Counted from the first letter of the stretch, positions 25,401-40,400 are shown. The stretch is DNA of 64,000 nt from Amblyornis subalaris (GCA_018881555.1 JACAXG010000052.1:1736001-1800000); one strand, 5' to 3'. Numbers and translations are program-made. The notes: generated from the letters alone by a model not told the origin.

Positions 25401-28400
25401 AACATCCTCTGTCTTAAAAATGGCCTGTAGTTTTTTTGCTCACCCTAATATACTGTACTTCCTTCTGTCCTCCTGAAATTCTCATTTGTTGTCTTTGCTC
25501 TTAGCACTAAAATGCCAAAGGCTGCCTTCAGGGCTGTATCTCATTCCCTGCACTGTTTGTTGTGCAAGCATTTTTTTAGAACTTCAGAATGTTTGCCTAA
25601 GTCATCTAGAGATCACTTCAGTCACCCACAAATATTTTAGATCCACACACTTCAAGTCACGCTCTTTGCAGTCCTTGCATCTTTTTGCAGCTTTCCTAAT
25701 CTGAGTTTAACTTCTGTCATGTTGTCCTGTCCATTCTCTATTTCTTTGGCTTTTAGTTTCATTAGGAACTTCTCAATAAGTCCCACTACTTTTTCCTTAT
25801 TTTCTCATGTTTTTTGCCTTTCCTCTGTATCATTTGTCCTTCAAACATTTTTAGCTTTCATAATCTGCTTGTCATTCATCTCTTCCTGGTTTTTTGCCTT
25901 TTTCTGGTGTGTCTCAGTGTACTCCTCACTATATCCCCTCCAACATGGTAAGAGGCAAAATGTGGTGTAATTTTTTATCTAAGTTAAAACTGTGGAAAGT
26001 AGGATATTAAACACAGCAAGTGACCTGGCAGAAAGTAATGTTTACCAAAAATGTATCTATTAAATGGAAGCTACAATTCAGAGGAGACTGAAAAGTGGGA
26101 ACTGTAGCAAGACAATTTAAGGAAGAATCTTCACGATTAAGGTAAAGCAAAAGCAAATGATGATCCTTAATTAGCAGAAGAAGTTCTTAAGTAGCGAGGG
26201 GATCTGCTCTGGATTAAAGAGCGTCCAAATAAATACAGTAGAACAAAAATAAAACCTCTATGCTGTGTGTAGAAACAAACATGACTGAGAAGGTTTTGGG
26301 CCATTTTTTTATATAACACATGTATGAACATCTAAGCTAGAGGGATAGACAGTAGTGTGTTTTTAAAACATTTTTCATTTTGTTTTTGAAGTAAATGCTA
26401 AAATATGGGAGCTTCTCTGTGTGAAGACACATTTCTTCATCTGAAGGTTCTAAAGCTGCGTAGATTTGGCCTAACTTCCACTTAAATGTCTACACATGCT
26501 GTTTAGTATTAGTGAAGGAAGTGATAGTCTGAAGTTGTTAGCAGAAAACCTGAGGCAATGGGCATTTATGAAAAGTTAACCTGTATTGTCTTGTTAATAA
26601 ATTTCAGCTGAGGAATGAGAGTATCAATGAATTTGCAGAATAAATATTTGTATTCAAAGTTTTGCATAAGCAGTTTATAACATGACAGCCTGATTTGAGG
26701 TGCTTTTGTTTACTGTTCATGTAAGGGCTGGATTTGGGAACGCGTGGAATTGTGTCACTTGGCAGAATCAGTTGCTCCTGATTCATGGTTTCCATTGAAT
26801 GTGAGGCTTCTGAAAGGCCGAGAAGTGTCCAAAAAATTATTGGTGGCATGCTTAACTTATAAAACAGGAGAAATACAGATTTAAGAAACAAATTGCTTGT
26901 CCATGACCTTCTTATACTTAGCCTCAATTAAGCATAGTACATTACTGCCTAAGTCTAGATTTTTAAAAAGAAAAAGGAGTCTGGAAAAAAATTTTAAATA
27001 CATGTAACTTTGCTTTCTTTAAATCATATCTTCTTTTGAAGACCTTTACATATATGGAAAAATATTTTAAAAATAAATGGATTTCAAAATTAGTAAGTAG
27101 ATAAGAGTCATATGATTTGAATAACTTTCTTCATGAAAAATGGAACTTTTTCTGTAAAAGTAATAAAGTCTGCATTTTAAATGTAGTAGCTGCAAACAAG
27201 TTAATGGTATGGTTTTTAAATCTAGCATTTACGTGATATTGTTCTCCATCTGTATTTTGAATGTAATATTGTAGGATGTAAGGCATGATAATTATTCCTT
27301 TTATCTTTTAAAGACAATAATGGGTATTTGCTATGAAATTTTACTCTAGTGTGAGCCTGCTGTATTTCCATTGCTTGCAGTACAGTTGCATACATAAAAA
27401 TACAGGTAAAACTGTCACCATGGGATATTTATTGGTTTTTTGCGTAAGTTATCAAGAAATGACAACTTTCTTTTATGTTAAGGTCTTTTGAACTTAAGAA
27501 AACAAGATTACTATATAATTATTCTTTTTGTTTTTTCATTGCTTTTAATTTGAATTTTGTTTAACACACAGTTTCCATTTTGTGAGCTTTCCTATGCATG
27601 TGCAAAATGTTTCTCCTCAGGCCCCCTTGTAATTCCTGGTCCTATTTTTATGAACCATCGCGAACAGGCTCTAGCCAGAATCAGACTCGCTCCAGCACCG
27701 CTAAAGCATAAACGGGACAAGCATAAAGGTATTTGGTCTTCCTTATTGACTAGGGTGGAAATAAGCCCAGCCTCCCAGTCACTCCTTCCAGGCGCTGCAT
27801 CTGTCTTTTCAAAGAACTGCACAAAATGAGTTCTGCCTTTGTTCCTGTTAGTATCTTGTTACCTGAGGAGAAAGAAAATGCATTTAAATGTTGACCTTTC
27901 TTTAGAAGTGTAAGTGTTCATTAGTCTGCATCATCTTTCTTTGTTTTTCTTTCCCTTTTTTTTGTGAAATATTCGTTGTCTTTCCATGTGTCTTTTCTCA
28001 TTTCTAATGCTGTCTCATTTCTAAAGTTCTTTATTTTTACTCTAGGAAACTACACATTAGAGTGTCTCAAGACTGTTGCACTGCATTTGCGTTGGGTTTT
28101 TTGGGCCCTTTGTGTTGTATATTTAGGGTGATTCCTTTAACATAGCAACTCCAGGCTTGTTAATTCTAGCATGAATCTTTTCATAGATATGTTATCTTTC
28201 AACAAGCCCTTCTTAGAAGTGAAGTATTTGAAATAATCTAAACATTACTTTTTGCTAACTTTGGATGGGGAGAATGCAAATCAAAATACAGGTTTTACTC
28301 TGCAGTATTCTTGAGTTAAATGTTTTTTACAGAGTGTAAGTAAGGAAGTATCTTGATATTTCAGATGCTTTTGTATGTCTGGCAAGCCAGTTCATTATAT

Positions 28401-31400
28401 CATTGATTTCTAAGTGTGTCATTTGTTCAGATATAAATGACTTATATATTTCTTAGAAACTGGCAGTGTATTACTAAAAATTTCAACTGAATTTATTGAA
28501 GTTGAGCTGTCTCAAATCTGATTGTAGTTTGTATATATCTGTGTATAGATGTGTCTGTAAATACNTATTTATGTATAAAAGATAAATATGTAAAATGAAG
28601 ATTACAGGCCTGATCAAAGTAAGTAGGAAGCTCCTCAAATGGTGAACCCCAAATGCTTCAACTATTTTCTAAATAGCTAAATATTAAGGGTTGTTAGTAT
28701 GGCATTTCAGTTGAATTAGTGGAAGTTACTGATAGTATTTGGCATGTATGCAAACAAACTGTATGTCAGTTTGAAGCCTTTTGGGATAAAGTTTCAGTGT
28801 GTGTGGGTGATAGGCTTACTGAGTTATGAACATACTGGATGATGAAATCATCTTAAGTATTTTGTGGAAATAAAAAGCAAAATCTGATTCTTTGCATAAC
28901 TTTCAATCTTTTTGGAAGGCATATTGTGTGAGCTTTATGTCTTGATGGATTAAGTAGAATAACCTATCATAATCTCACTAGAGAAATTGTATGCTGAAAG
29001 AGATCATACTGAATCTAAGTGTTACTTGAGTGTCAATTTGCAGATGGCCATTATGCTTGAGTTAGATACTACTGCTAGTTGTACTGCAAGCCCTTGACTC
29101 CACAGGAGAGTGCATAAAGGAGTATGCTTGTCTTGCCTAACATCTGTGCTTTTTCAGCATGTGTTAGTCGTTGGAACTCACTTAAGATCAAGTACCTCCC
29201 TACAAGAAGTATATTCATTAGTATCAATTTGAGGCTTGTGTTGCCTCTTGGACTTGTAAGAACAGTGTAAAGATCTGTGCTGTGTTGCAAGATTTTTGTC
29301 AGATATGTTCTGTAGAACTGAACATTTATTTTCCCCTTGAGGAGGGCTATATGCAAGGAAATATTTAGTTTTATTTAGTTCTTTGTGTCTTACACTAAAC
29401 AAATAAGGAAGTTTGCAAGTAAACTTAGAGACCTCTCTCTGCCTCAAAAGACAGCCATAAATTCCGCTAGGAATTAGAAATACCCCTTAACTTCTGGAAG
29501 AGATTCCAAGGCAAAAAGAAAAACCAGTGAAGTGGGTTGTTATCAAAGTAATGGGCAAGGTGGGAATTGTGAAAAAGATGACACATATTTCTTGTCTTTA
29601 AAGGCATGCCCGTTTTCTACAGGCAGATATAAAAGCAATAATAGAGCAATGAGGCAGAGATAAAAGGGCATTACAGCATTGAAATCAGCAAGTTCTTCTG
29701 TGTTATTTTTAAATATGATGCTTTTCAAATTGTCATCCTCTGTTCAGATGTTTCTGCTATAGTAGTCTGCTGACTGTTCACACCAACCAGACCTTCAAGA
29801 TCTCTGGGCAAGGAAAACTTAGTTTGGCTGGTACTGCTNACGAGGCCAGTACTAAACATGCTAGTACCTACCTCTTGCCACTTCTCTGCTTGCAGCTGCA
29901 GAACTTCCCTTTGTAATAGTATGTAAACTTGAATGTGCACAGCTTCTTCAGGACAATTGTGGTCTAATATAAAAAGTATATTTGATATGTACTTGTACAT
30001 ATTGTCAAATCACAGAGTTATAGAGTTATAGACTTTGGGTTGGAAGGGACTTTAAAAATCATCCAGTCCCAACCCCCCTGACATGGACAGGGACACCTCC
30101 CATTAGATCAAGTTGCTCAAAGCCCCATCCAACTGATCTTGGACATTTCTGGGTGTGGGNCATCCACAACTTCTCTGGGCAANCTGTTTCAGTGCTTCAT
30201 GACCCTCAGAGTAAAGAATTTTTTCATGATAATCTACATGTCTATCAGTTGTAGAATTCCTCTGTTTGATTGTCCAGTTGAAAACTCCTTCAACTTCATT
30301 GAAACAGCTGTTTTTTAGAAATCTTGCCATTGTCATTTACTCTTTTCACATTTATAGGGTCTGTATATCAAGATCCTTTTATTGCAAAAAACTGCATATT
30401 AAGCTTAGTCTTTCTGATCTATGTCTTCTGTATCTTTCACAAGTATAAATAGAAATGATTAGGTACGACATTTTTGGTATTCTTGGAGCAGTTTGACATG
30501 AAGAAGAAAAATGAGCTTGTGCTTTATCCTCCTTCTTTAATGAGGTAGTGAGTTTCCAGTCTGTGTCTCCGATCCCTGTGGATCCCCATCACTGGGGATC
30601 TGAGTAAAAAAGATTAATGAAAGTGTAAAACTTTCTCAACTGCAGAAATCAACTGAGTAGCAATTTAAAACAAAGTAAGCTTCTTGAGTCAGCTAAGATT
30701 GAGCAATTTGAATGCCACCTTTTTCCTGTGTATGGAAGTAGTGGGAAATGTCCTAAAGAATATGAAACAAATAGCCTCAAAACATCAAAGACTAGATGAA
30801 GCTGGAATTGCATGGATGGAACAAGATATAGGTCAACAATTTTGCAAATGGTAAGACAAAATTACAGATGTTCAAGAAAACTGACTTGTAATTTGCTTTT
30901 TAGCTGTCTAAGGTACCATGTGAAGGGCAGAGTAGTTTGAAGCACTCAGACAGCTGACAATGAAAAACCTACATCTGAGTTTATCATTAGAATGTGAGTT
31001 TATTATCACTTTACTGTACATGTTATGCACCTGTGATTCTGCATATTTCACCTGTAAGCTCAAGTAGACTCTGTAGCAAACTCTCAAGGAGAGAGACTTA
31101 CTTTCTCTGCTGCCCTCATAGGGTGGATGATTTTCACAACCAGAGTATATTCCTTTTCCCCCTGCACTGTAGCTATAAAGTTGGTTACAGATATTTCAGC
31201 TGAAGCCTGTGGTAGACAGCCGAGAAGCTGCAGGCACAGACTGATTTGTTCAAGTAATGTATATAAAGTCTGTAAATTATATTACGGCATTTGGAACAAC
31301 NTATGAGAGTTGGACATCACAGAGACTAACCAGTAACTTGACCAATATGCTTTATTTGGGTAATGGCTGCTGAACAGAACAAAGATTTGTTGTCATATGG

Positions 31401-34400
31401 TGTTACTGTAAGAGTTTTTAATGTGCGGTCATATTCCATTAAAGCTTTTCATCTGTGGGGACAAAACATGTATTTAACATCTTTAGAAGTGGTTTTTCTG
31501 TCCTCCAAAGAGGAATGGTAAGCGAGAAATGGAATATCATCACCCTTACTGCTGGGGAACTCTAACAAAATGTTTTTCCTCTGGTCTGGGCCAAGGGTCC
31601 ACAGTGGCATTCCGTAATGATGTTGAGTTTGGGTTTTTTGCCAAAAGTCTCACCTATAGCTTATTTACTTCACTTGGTATTGGGAGTGGATGAACTTTTC
31701 CTTTGTTCCTGGAAAGCAGTGGTTTTTTTGTGGCAGCAATATCAGGCGAGAGAACTTCTAAGCACATTCTATGGAGGAGGGAAATTGTCTTCAGGAGTTT
31801 AGAATTTTCTGAGGAAAATGGAGTGGTAGTGGGAATTGATTGGTTGGTTGTATTTGCAGTTCTCTCTCTTTTCTTCCCCAACTTTGAGATATCAGAGATG
31901 AAACCCCATCATTGTGAAGTTGTTCAAGGAGCACACCGCTCAGTGTTGACAGCAGGAAGCACTTCACAGCTTTTCCTTGGTACTTTCTCTCAGAGAGATG
32001 GAGTCAGAGTTTTTGTTCAGTGGTACTCCAGCTGCATACTGGAGGTACTAACTTGCAGTGCTTAAAGGTTCCATGCATCCAACAAGAAGAGTCTCTGCTT
32101 CTGTAGTCTTTTTATGCTTCCCTTTCAGGAACTGTTGTTTTGATACTCCTTTTAATGCAAATAATCTTTCATTAATGAAAGCCTTATCTCTAAATGTAAG
32201 TTCTCCTAGCCAGTGCTGCTGGAAAAATACGATATGTATTGGCCATGTAATGGAGTAACAGATAAATAGTGTAGTCCAAAAGTATTGCTCTAAAAGTAAG
32301 TAGTGATATTCTGCTTGACTTTGTATATTTTAGCCAAAAGACCTTTTTTTTCCTAAGCAAGACTTGCTGTCTTAGTTGCAAGGGTTTTGTACTTAACCAC
32401 ACATAAATTATCAAGTGTTTATCAAGTTTTGAAGATCTAAACAACTCAAAACTCTTCAGACAGTTACCAACCACGCAGAGAAGGCTGAGAGGAATTCCAT
32501 TTTCAGTTTAAAAATTTCACACTTGAGCAAAGTAAGATGTATATGAAAGACAGTTGCTTCTGTTCCTGCATTTTTAGAGCCTTTGAGAAGTCAGCTTTGG
32601 AAATTGAAAATGCCAACTTTGTAAACTTTATCCTTTAAAATAAATTTATTTCTCAGATAAGGAATTGCAAAACTTTTTTCATGTGAAGGCACTTGTCTCT
32701 ACATCTTGCACACCAGTATTTAGTGTTGCCTGGACAGTACTACAGTGTTATGCTTTCATTTACAACTTCGGAGAAAATGGGAATATATCTAGAATCATGT
32801 TTTATTTGAAGGTAGTATCACATATTAACTGAGAAAACAGCAATCCTCAGCCTCTTATCAGTAGTTTTTGCAGTCGTTAGAGCAGGATGTTTTTCTTACC
32901 ATGAGGCAGAAAATGCCCATGTGCCTCTTTAAGTGTCTGCACATCACTTCCTATGCTGCTGTTACATGACCAGAAGACTTCTGCTGCTCCATTTTGTTAA
33001 TGTCTCTGCATAGGTGACATGGTTGCTGTGTCCAGTGTATTTCGTTGTAGGAGGTGCATGCAGCCATGACATGTTGATTCCTGGCAGATGATTATTCAAG
33101 TGCATTTACACAGTGGAAGAGTTCATGTTTTTCATTAGTCAGTAGTGTCTGAGGGAGGAGGGGTGACAGAGGCCACAGGTAGACTTACAGAATAATTAGC
33201 TTTTTTCTGCTGCTGCCTGAAAAGCTTGTATGAAATGAGGCCGCAGTAGGTAGGCTATTTGCTGAATAAATAATTCNGGTGGCAATATTAGCTGCTAGGA
33301 CTGTCTCCTGATTACTTTGGTATGTAGAGTTTAATGCAAAAGTAGGCATAAAAAGTTCAAAGGTTCAATTTTCAAAAGTTTTAAAAGTTCAAAGTTCTAT
33401 TTGAGAAGTAGTCAAACTGTTAACTAAAATGCTGTGAGCTTCTTGAGGCAGAATTCCAGGACTAGGAGGAAAATTGTAATTTTGAGGTTGTTGTTAAACA
33501 CTGATTCTGTCTCTTTTGTTAATACAAAAAGTTGTGTTAATACAAAAAAGAGCTGCAGACCTTCAGAAACATTTCTTCTAACGTGTGCAGTCTGGTACAC
33601 ATGTACACAACCTCAAAAATCCCATGGCAATTCTGAGAGACGGGGTATTTTTACCATATCTCCATTTCACACATCCAGCATGTAGTGTATGTTCCAAAGG
33701 GATACTTTACTGTGCTTTTAAACCTAATTCTTCAAAAGCTGTAGTATGTACACGCAGTTACTTTACAGATGTGAACTACGTGCAGATTCATGTTCTGTAC
33801 TCAGTCATCACTAAAAAATAGCTTTATTCTTAAAACAGTAAGATTTTTTTTTTTTAAAACTGGTGTGTTATAAAAAATGTGAAATGACTTTACTGTATCA
33901 GCAGTTTCTCTGCAATAAAAAGAAAAGTTTGAGCAGTATGTATAAAAGCAGAATTATATTTAAAAAGATCTGTAAGTCTGTAATTAGTATGCTTCACACA
34001 AGGAATAATGAAATCTTGGAGTTGAGACTTCCACTGATGATTATTCAGGAAAACATGTAGAAATTCTAAGTACAGATCTAAATTAACAATACGTTGAATA
34101 CTTNGAGCAGCAGTTGTTTTCCTGTATCAGTTTTGTTAATAGAGCAGTACTTGGTCAGAATTCTCACAGAAAGAATGTGCAATATTCTATGCAGTGATTT
34201 TTTCCTTCATGTATCTTATTTCTCTATGCTAGACACAGTGTGACTAAAGTTTAATTGTTAGATGATGGAAACATTCTGATCTCTGGAGAAGATGGTAGCT
34301 TGTGAGAAATTTAGGAATAATACACTGTGCTTCAGTGCTTTTGTCCAACGTGGGGGCAGTTTGACTTTAGGAACCAATAATGCACTTCATACTTACTAAG

Positions 34401-37400
34401 AACAAAATCACAGAAATGGTGTCTAAAAATGCATAGAAGCAGACAGGAAACAGACATGCTCTTGGTGAGTATGTCTGCATTGTTAGAAATGAGCTGTGTA
34501 AATAATTGTCAGTTACTGAAAACAGGGGCTCTGTGGCCAGGTTGGAGTCAAGTAAAATCCTCAAAAAGTTGTAATTGAAAAAGGTAGACTAGGCTATGCC
34601 TGCTGAGTTTAACTACAGTATTATCTACTTAATAATGCTATTTTATTGAAGAATGAAAGTGATGGTTATTAAGAAAAGCTTTTGAAGTTTGAATTTTCTG
34701 TTTTGCTGGTCCTTTTTGTCTTCTCTTTGGGAAATTTCTGCTTTAGAGGATATTTTCCAGTGTCTAACTTTATAGTACATTGTTTAAAAATAGCTTCTGT
34801 CATCTTCCACATCTTCTTTGATGGCACATTTTGACCTGTCTCTTTTGCTACTCTGTGAGTTCTCTCTTCTACCTTACAAGTGGTGGAGTGGGAAGATATT
34901 TTATTTACTATTCTTGTTCTGTTCATTCTTTTTAGAATGCATGGTATGTAATTGTAAGTTTCGTTTATAGATGGAAGTGGAGAAAGAGGTGAGAAGGATG
35001 CCAGCAAAATCACAACCTATCCACCAGGGGCTGTTCGCTTTGACTGTGAACTGCGAGCTGTACAAGTCAGTTGTGGATTTCACCATTCAGGTAAAAACAA
35101 ATCAATGTCAGTTATAGTACAGATTTTTTTCATGTTCTCGTATGTGTTTTCACTGCTTTGTGTTCAATTTTTAATATGGTTGTACACAGGTGTATTAGAA
35201 GTTGAAAATGTAGCAGGGTCATTTTGTGGCCTACTACACCGTCATAGAAACATAGAATATCTTCAGTTAAAAGGGACCCACAAAGATCATAGAGTCCAAC
35301 TCCTAACCCTTTACAGGTCCATCCCAAGAGTCACACCATGTGCCTGAGAGTATTGTCCAAACACTTGTTGAACTCTGGCAGGCTTCTGTGAACGCTTCCC
35401 TGGGGAGCTTGTTGCAGTGCCCCGCTACTCTCTGGGGGGAAAAACTTTTTCCTGATATTAAGCCTAAACCTTCCCTGACACAACTTTGTGCCATTTCATC
35501 GCACTTAGGCTAACGTAAGATCACCACTCAAATCCCCACATCACCTTCCTGATTCCAGCTGTGAAAGGCAGTTCACTGTCTTTCAGCAGTGAAAGGACTA
35601 TAAGTATCATACATTGAGTTACATCAGAGCTTGTAAGCAATTTGGAGTCAGTTCAAAAGATCTGCATGGCAGAGCTCTAGTCCCACATAGAGGTGCTAGT
35701 TGTGATGGATTGTGGAATCTGGTCTGAATCTCTTAGGGATCATTAACTGCTACTCAGAAGGGTAACCAGCACTGGTGCAGTGATGTGTCATGTGTATATG
35801 TCAGAAAAATATTTTGTTCTTTTTCAGTGGTTTTGATGGAGAATGGTGATGTTTACACTTTTGGATATGGGCAGCATGGACAACTTGGACATGGTGATGT
35901 GAATTCCAGGTGAGCTGGTAATAAAAGGATGTGATTGTGTATTACTGTACTGCTGCATAAGAAGTGGTTAAATTTCTGGTTCTCTCTAGCTAGCAAGTGT
36001 GAAAATTCAAATATAGACCAAATAAAGTTGATAAGCNCTTGTTCTGCACTTAATCCCCATAACCCCTGAATATAGATACAATAACACTACTTTTGTACTG
36101 TATAACTAATGTGTTTAATATGTGAAGGCTTTTGTGCATGGTTATTAGCATTGCTTTGATAATTGAGTTTGAAAATCTTCTGTCTCTTTAATTCTCCCTA
36201 CATATGGGAGAATTGCATTGAAGTCTCATTAAGATTTCATTTTTCCTGTAAAATACTACATATGCAATAACTCAAATAGTGTAATATTGTAAACCTAGAT
36301 GAACTTGTTTCTGTTAAATCATTGATAACAGTTCACAGAATATTCACAGAATCACAGAACATTCTGAGTTGGAAGGGACCCACAAGTATCATAGAGTCAA
36401 CTCTTTAAGTGAATGGCCTATATGGGGATCAAACCCACGACCCTNCTGTTACCAGCACCATGCTCTGACCAACTGAGCTAGTCTCAGTTCAGTTATGATA
36501 AAGTCTTACTTTTTGTTCATCACTAATCTCCAAAATGAAGTCCCTAAGCTTTGGTCTCAGCTGCATTTTGTAGTCACTTGTTTTGGGTGTTGGTAGAAGA
36601 CTGATGAGTGCTTTCTCTGTGGTCAATGGAAATAGAGATGGCAGCAGGGCATGGAGCATTATTTGACTAACCAGCCACTACTTAACATGCTTTAGATATG
36701 CTTAGTAGCTCTGTAAACTTCATCTCCATTGACAACAGTGAGAGCGTAGATAATTAAATATAGGTGTCTTTAATGTGAAGCTCAATCTCACCCTTAGTAT
36801 CTCATGCTTAGAGTCTCATCTATTCATTGAAGTAAAAAAATCCAGTATCCTGCCATAAAAGGAAATGTGGTTAAGGTCTTTGGACATGTACATATGCCAT
36901 ATAATGCATACAACAGGGCATTTTCTATAGTGGGAATCTTTGAGACTTAGTCCAATAACACTCAGTATCCTTATGTAAAAGACATACAGAGCGGAGCATT
37001 CATGATCTGTCTTCAGTTCTGTCATTTCTCTTGTAGCAGTGAGGCAAAAATTACTTAACATCTGTCCTCCTAATCTCTTTGGAGACTTCCAAACCATTTC
37101 TTCTGTCGAGTTCCTGAGGAAATCATCGTCTTAAAACTTACATTGGATTCACTAAGCCAAAGGGGGAAAGGGAAGAAAGAAAGGAAGTGTACTGAGAATG
37201 TTTCCTTATATTGGCTACTGTGCCTGATAGTAGTCTCTGAATTGTTACCCCTACTCAGTTTGCATTAGACTGGTGAATATAGTCTGTGTTTCTGTCTGTG
37301 GTAGAGTCATATCACAGACAAGTACTTTGTTTTTCCTTCCTGGAAATTCTTAGGTATTTGTTTCAAGAAACAATGGCTTTAACTGGCAATTCAAGTTGCT

Positions 37401-40400
37401 ATTAGAATAAGGCCAGTTTCTGTCTTAAAGACTGAAGAGGTACAAACAGCAGTGCCATTTTTACTCGTAACTTACTATTATTTCCAATTTCAGTGAAATC
37501 TCTTGGATTTTTGGAAGACTTTGGAGCTGTGTGCTGTATTTGTCAGTATTTCAGGTGGTAAACCCACATCTGTTGCTTATTTAGATAGAAACTGGATGAA
37601 GACCAAATGTAGTTCCAAGTGAGATCCTAGAAGAGAATATGAAAAATCTTGTGCCGAAGGATAGTGCTTAACCAGAAGTAGAAGCTGAGGAGGTACAAGT
37701 GACTTGGCACAGACCTTTGTATTGTTCTGCATCAGAGCCTAGAGAGTGTCTAAAAAAAGCCTTGAAGAAATTTGGAGTATGTCCTATGCATGAGAACTGG
37801 CTATAGTACTATATTGGTATTTAGCACCATCATTCAGATTATAATTTCTTCATTGATGTACTTCTTTTTCCAGCTTTAAGTAGAGATCTCTCCTCTGTCC
37901 TCACAGTAAGGGATTCAGAGAAGGAAACAGGGAATCCTTATGCAGAGTTCCACCTCAGTTGGGACGCAGTGGTGCTCAGATGGCCAGCTCCTGCCAGGTC
38001 AGTGGTATGTCAGTCATGCAGTGTGTCACATTGCCTGTATTGACCTCAGGAAGAGCATCATCCTCTGAATCCAGGAACTGATAGTCTACTGTGTTTCTGG
38101 GAGAGAGAGAGAGAGGAAGAAAAAAAAAAGGAAGTACTATTTAGTCATCCTTTCAGAGACTTTAATCTTGCAGTGTAAAGATTTAGTAGTGGGACTGTAT
38201 TTCTAAAAGTCTTGAAAATGCTGAAGCAGTTTGAATTTTGAACACCTGTCCAGACATGCCTTTCTCCTTAATTAGGGGGATTCTGGACTTCTCTATTGTA
38301 AACACCACAAATTCTTTCTCTACTTCAGTAGGAATGAGGTAGATTATGCTCTATCAGTAAGGTCGAACCATTAAATTAAGTCTGTGCAGGCTTTTTGTTG
38401 TAAAATCCACAGTGGCAGATGATGGTGAACTATTCACTACATGAAAGATTTGCCAGTCTGTGCTCATATTCTCCTCAAATTAGATGCTGGTGAATAGAAA
38501 CTCAGTGGAAGCAAGAAATGCTTTGCAGTACCTAGTCTTGGTGAAAAATAGCATATATTGTGTTCAGGTAAGCAACGGCCTGTTTGTTGCTGGTGCTTCT
38601 CTCTAGAAGCTGGAACTTAAAACTCCAGGAACTTTCTTATTGTTCAAAATTTGTCTGCATTTTTTTATACAAACTCTTGACTTCAGCACTACGGTAGCAA
38701 GCACATGACCTGACAGTTGAGCTCTAGAAGTGGAATGACTGAAGTAATATGGTCTTGATAGGATTTTGTTTCCAAAGGTTCGACAACAACATAAAAGAAA
38801 ATTGATCAGACCTTCCATAGATGGTCAGCTATTTTCCCCTTGAAGATAAAGAATAGAGACTATATCCTATTAATAACTCTAGGGAGGGAAAAAAAAGTGT
38901 TCCATCATCTCTGTTAGGACCATATTTCTAGGTGCATTTTCTGATTATTTTACTCCAGTGGTTGAGTGCAGGTCTTATTTACATCTTTTCACCAAATTTC
39001 CAGTTACCTCTTAAAGGAAAAAATCTCCATTTTCTTTTTTACTAAATTGTCCAACTCTGGTTGCAATGGACAGAAGTGACTACTGGTTACCTTTTACCCA
39101 CGACACAGTAACAGCTCCCAGTGAACCTGTGTTTACAGCACCACGGTCAGCTGCCCCAAGTGACATGTTTTGGGACCTGGCAGGCAGCTGTTGGCTGCGC
39201 GAGGACCATGGACAGCAATTGTTGAAATAGTTCATGCAGGATGACTTTTCAAAGACTACAGCTGCTCCTGGAAATGCTTACCCTTTGGGATGGAAGATGG
39301 TTCCCGTGTGGACACCCAAAATGCTTCTGGAGCTTCTTCAAGATCCTCAGTTAGCTGATGCATGTACATCTGCTTATAATTCAGCAAAATTACATTTTTT
39401 CAGGGGATCTCAGGTTACTTTCTCTATAGCTGAGGTTGGTCAACTGTGGTTGACTTGTCATATTCAGAAGCCAAAGATTTTGTGTTTGACTCCAATGCGT
39501 CCTTCCAGTCCATCTGAGAATACTCCTTGCTTTCTTTGATTGAAATGGAGAAACCTGGGTTATTAAAACTTTGCCCAAAGAGTCTCTCAGACCCTTAAGT
39601 GTCTGTTCTGAGCTTTCCTGTGTTGAGTTTCAGAAAGAGAGGGAAATACTCAATAGTGTCACAGGTTTTAATTTCCATATGCATCAATCAAACTGGCTTA
39701 CTTTTCAAAATCTCTCTTCCTTTTATGAAGTTAAAACTGGTTTTCTGCATTCAGGTTTATTTTAGGGTGTGGTTAGGTATCTTAAACTTTCTTTTTTCTG
39801 TTCATTTCTAAAGCTGATAGACTGTAGTTGGCCATTCCAAATGCCGGGTGATCTTAATGAATAAGCTATTTAAGAGGATAATGTATTTCATCTCTCTNCA
39901 TTAGTTGCTTATTCGATTTTGTTCTGCTGCTGCCAAGAGACTATCTCACACAGCATTCAGATAACATTGCTGATAGAGTTGATTGGAAAAACAGAAAGAT
40001 AAATGGTTTTGGTGATGATAGCTTAATTTTTAAGTATCAGAGAGATGAAATATTCACTACTTCTTTTTTTAATAAATCTAAGACCATAAGACATCATTGC
40101 ATGCCTGCAGCTATCGTAANTTTGGGGGAGAAGAAGAGAAACCTTATAATAAAAATATTTTCTTTTAACATGAATGCTTTTGGGTTAGTCGTAGTTCTTG
40201 GTTCTGTTTTGGTTCTGTTTTGGTGCCTCTTTGAGCTTCCTTTAGGTTAATGAGACAAATTTAAACTTTCTTTTATTTTTGAAATGTTTCGGCACTGGTG
40301 CTGCTAGACTTTGCTCTGTGTGTCTATGTATAATCATAGTGGTGTCCAAATCCATGTGCCTATAGACCAAGAAAAGCTTCTAAATTTGTGAATGTCGTAT

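Larger units (their letters stand above)
18021..27620 (+). other. Intron w14-w15 (9,600 bp), largest in the window
   Basis: Contains the solo LTR (20348-20992). The rest is AT-rich and low in recognisable repeats. Several open frames (21249-21455, 25719-25970, minus 26604-26927) lack fitting splice sites. Stretches around 21850-23000 are of high complexity and could hold conserved non-coding elements, which only alignment could show. Confidence 0.75.

Noticed and set aside
31703..32065. 120-codon open frame, + strand, intron w15-w16
   Set aside because: Overlaps other open frames (31617-31802 and minus 31654-31881), has no fitting splice sites for MYCBP2 and no family resemblance.
34669..35013. 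114-codon open frame, minus strand
   Set aside because: It runs antisense over the start of exon w16, whose sense translation matches MYCBP2.
36418..36483. tRNA gene on the minus strand
   Set aside because: The A and B boxes are present, but the 5' acceptor stem is missing and the sequence runs directly into a CR1 tail; it is the head of a SINE.
39234..39539. 101-codon open frame, + strand, as a MYCBP2 exon
   Set aside because: Exons w17 and w18 already join in phase (AG|G = Arg, continuous with human), leaving no room for it; kept only as part of an unexplained segment.
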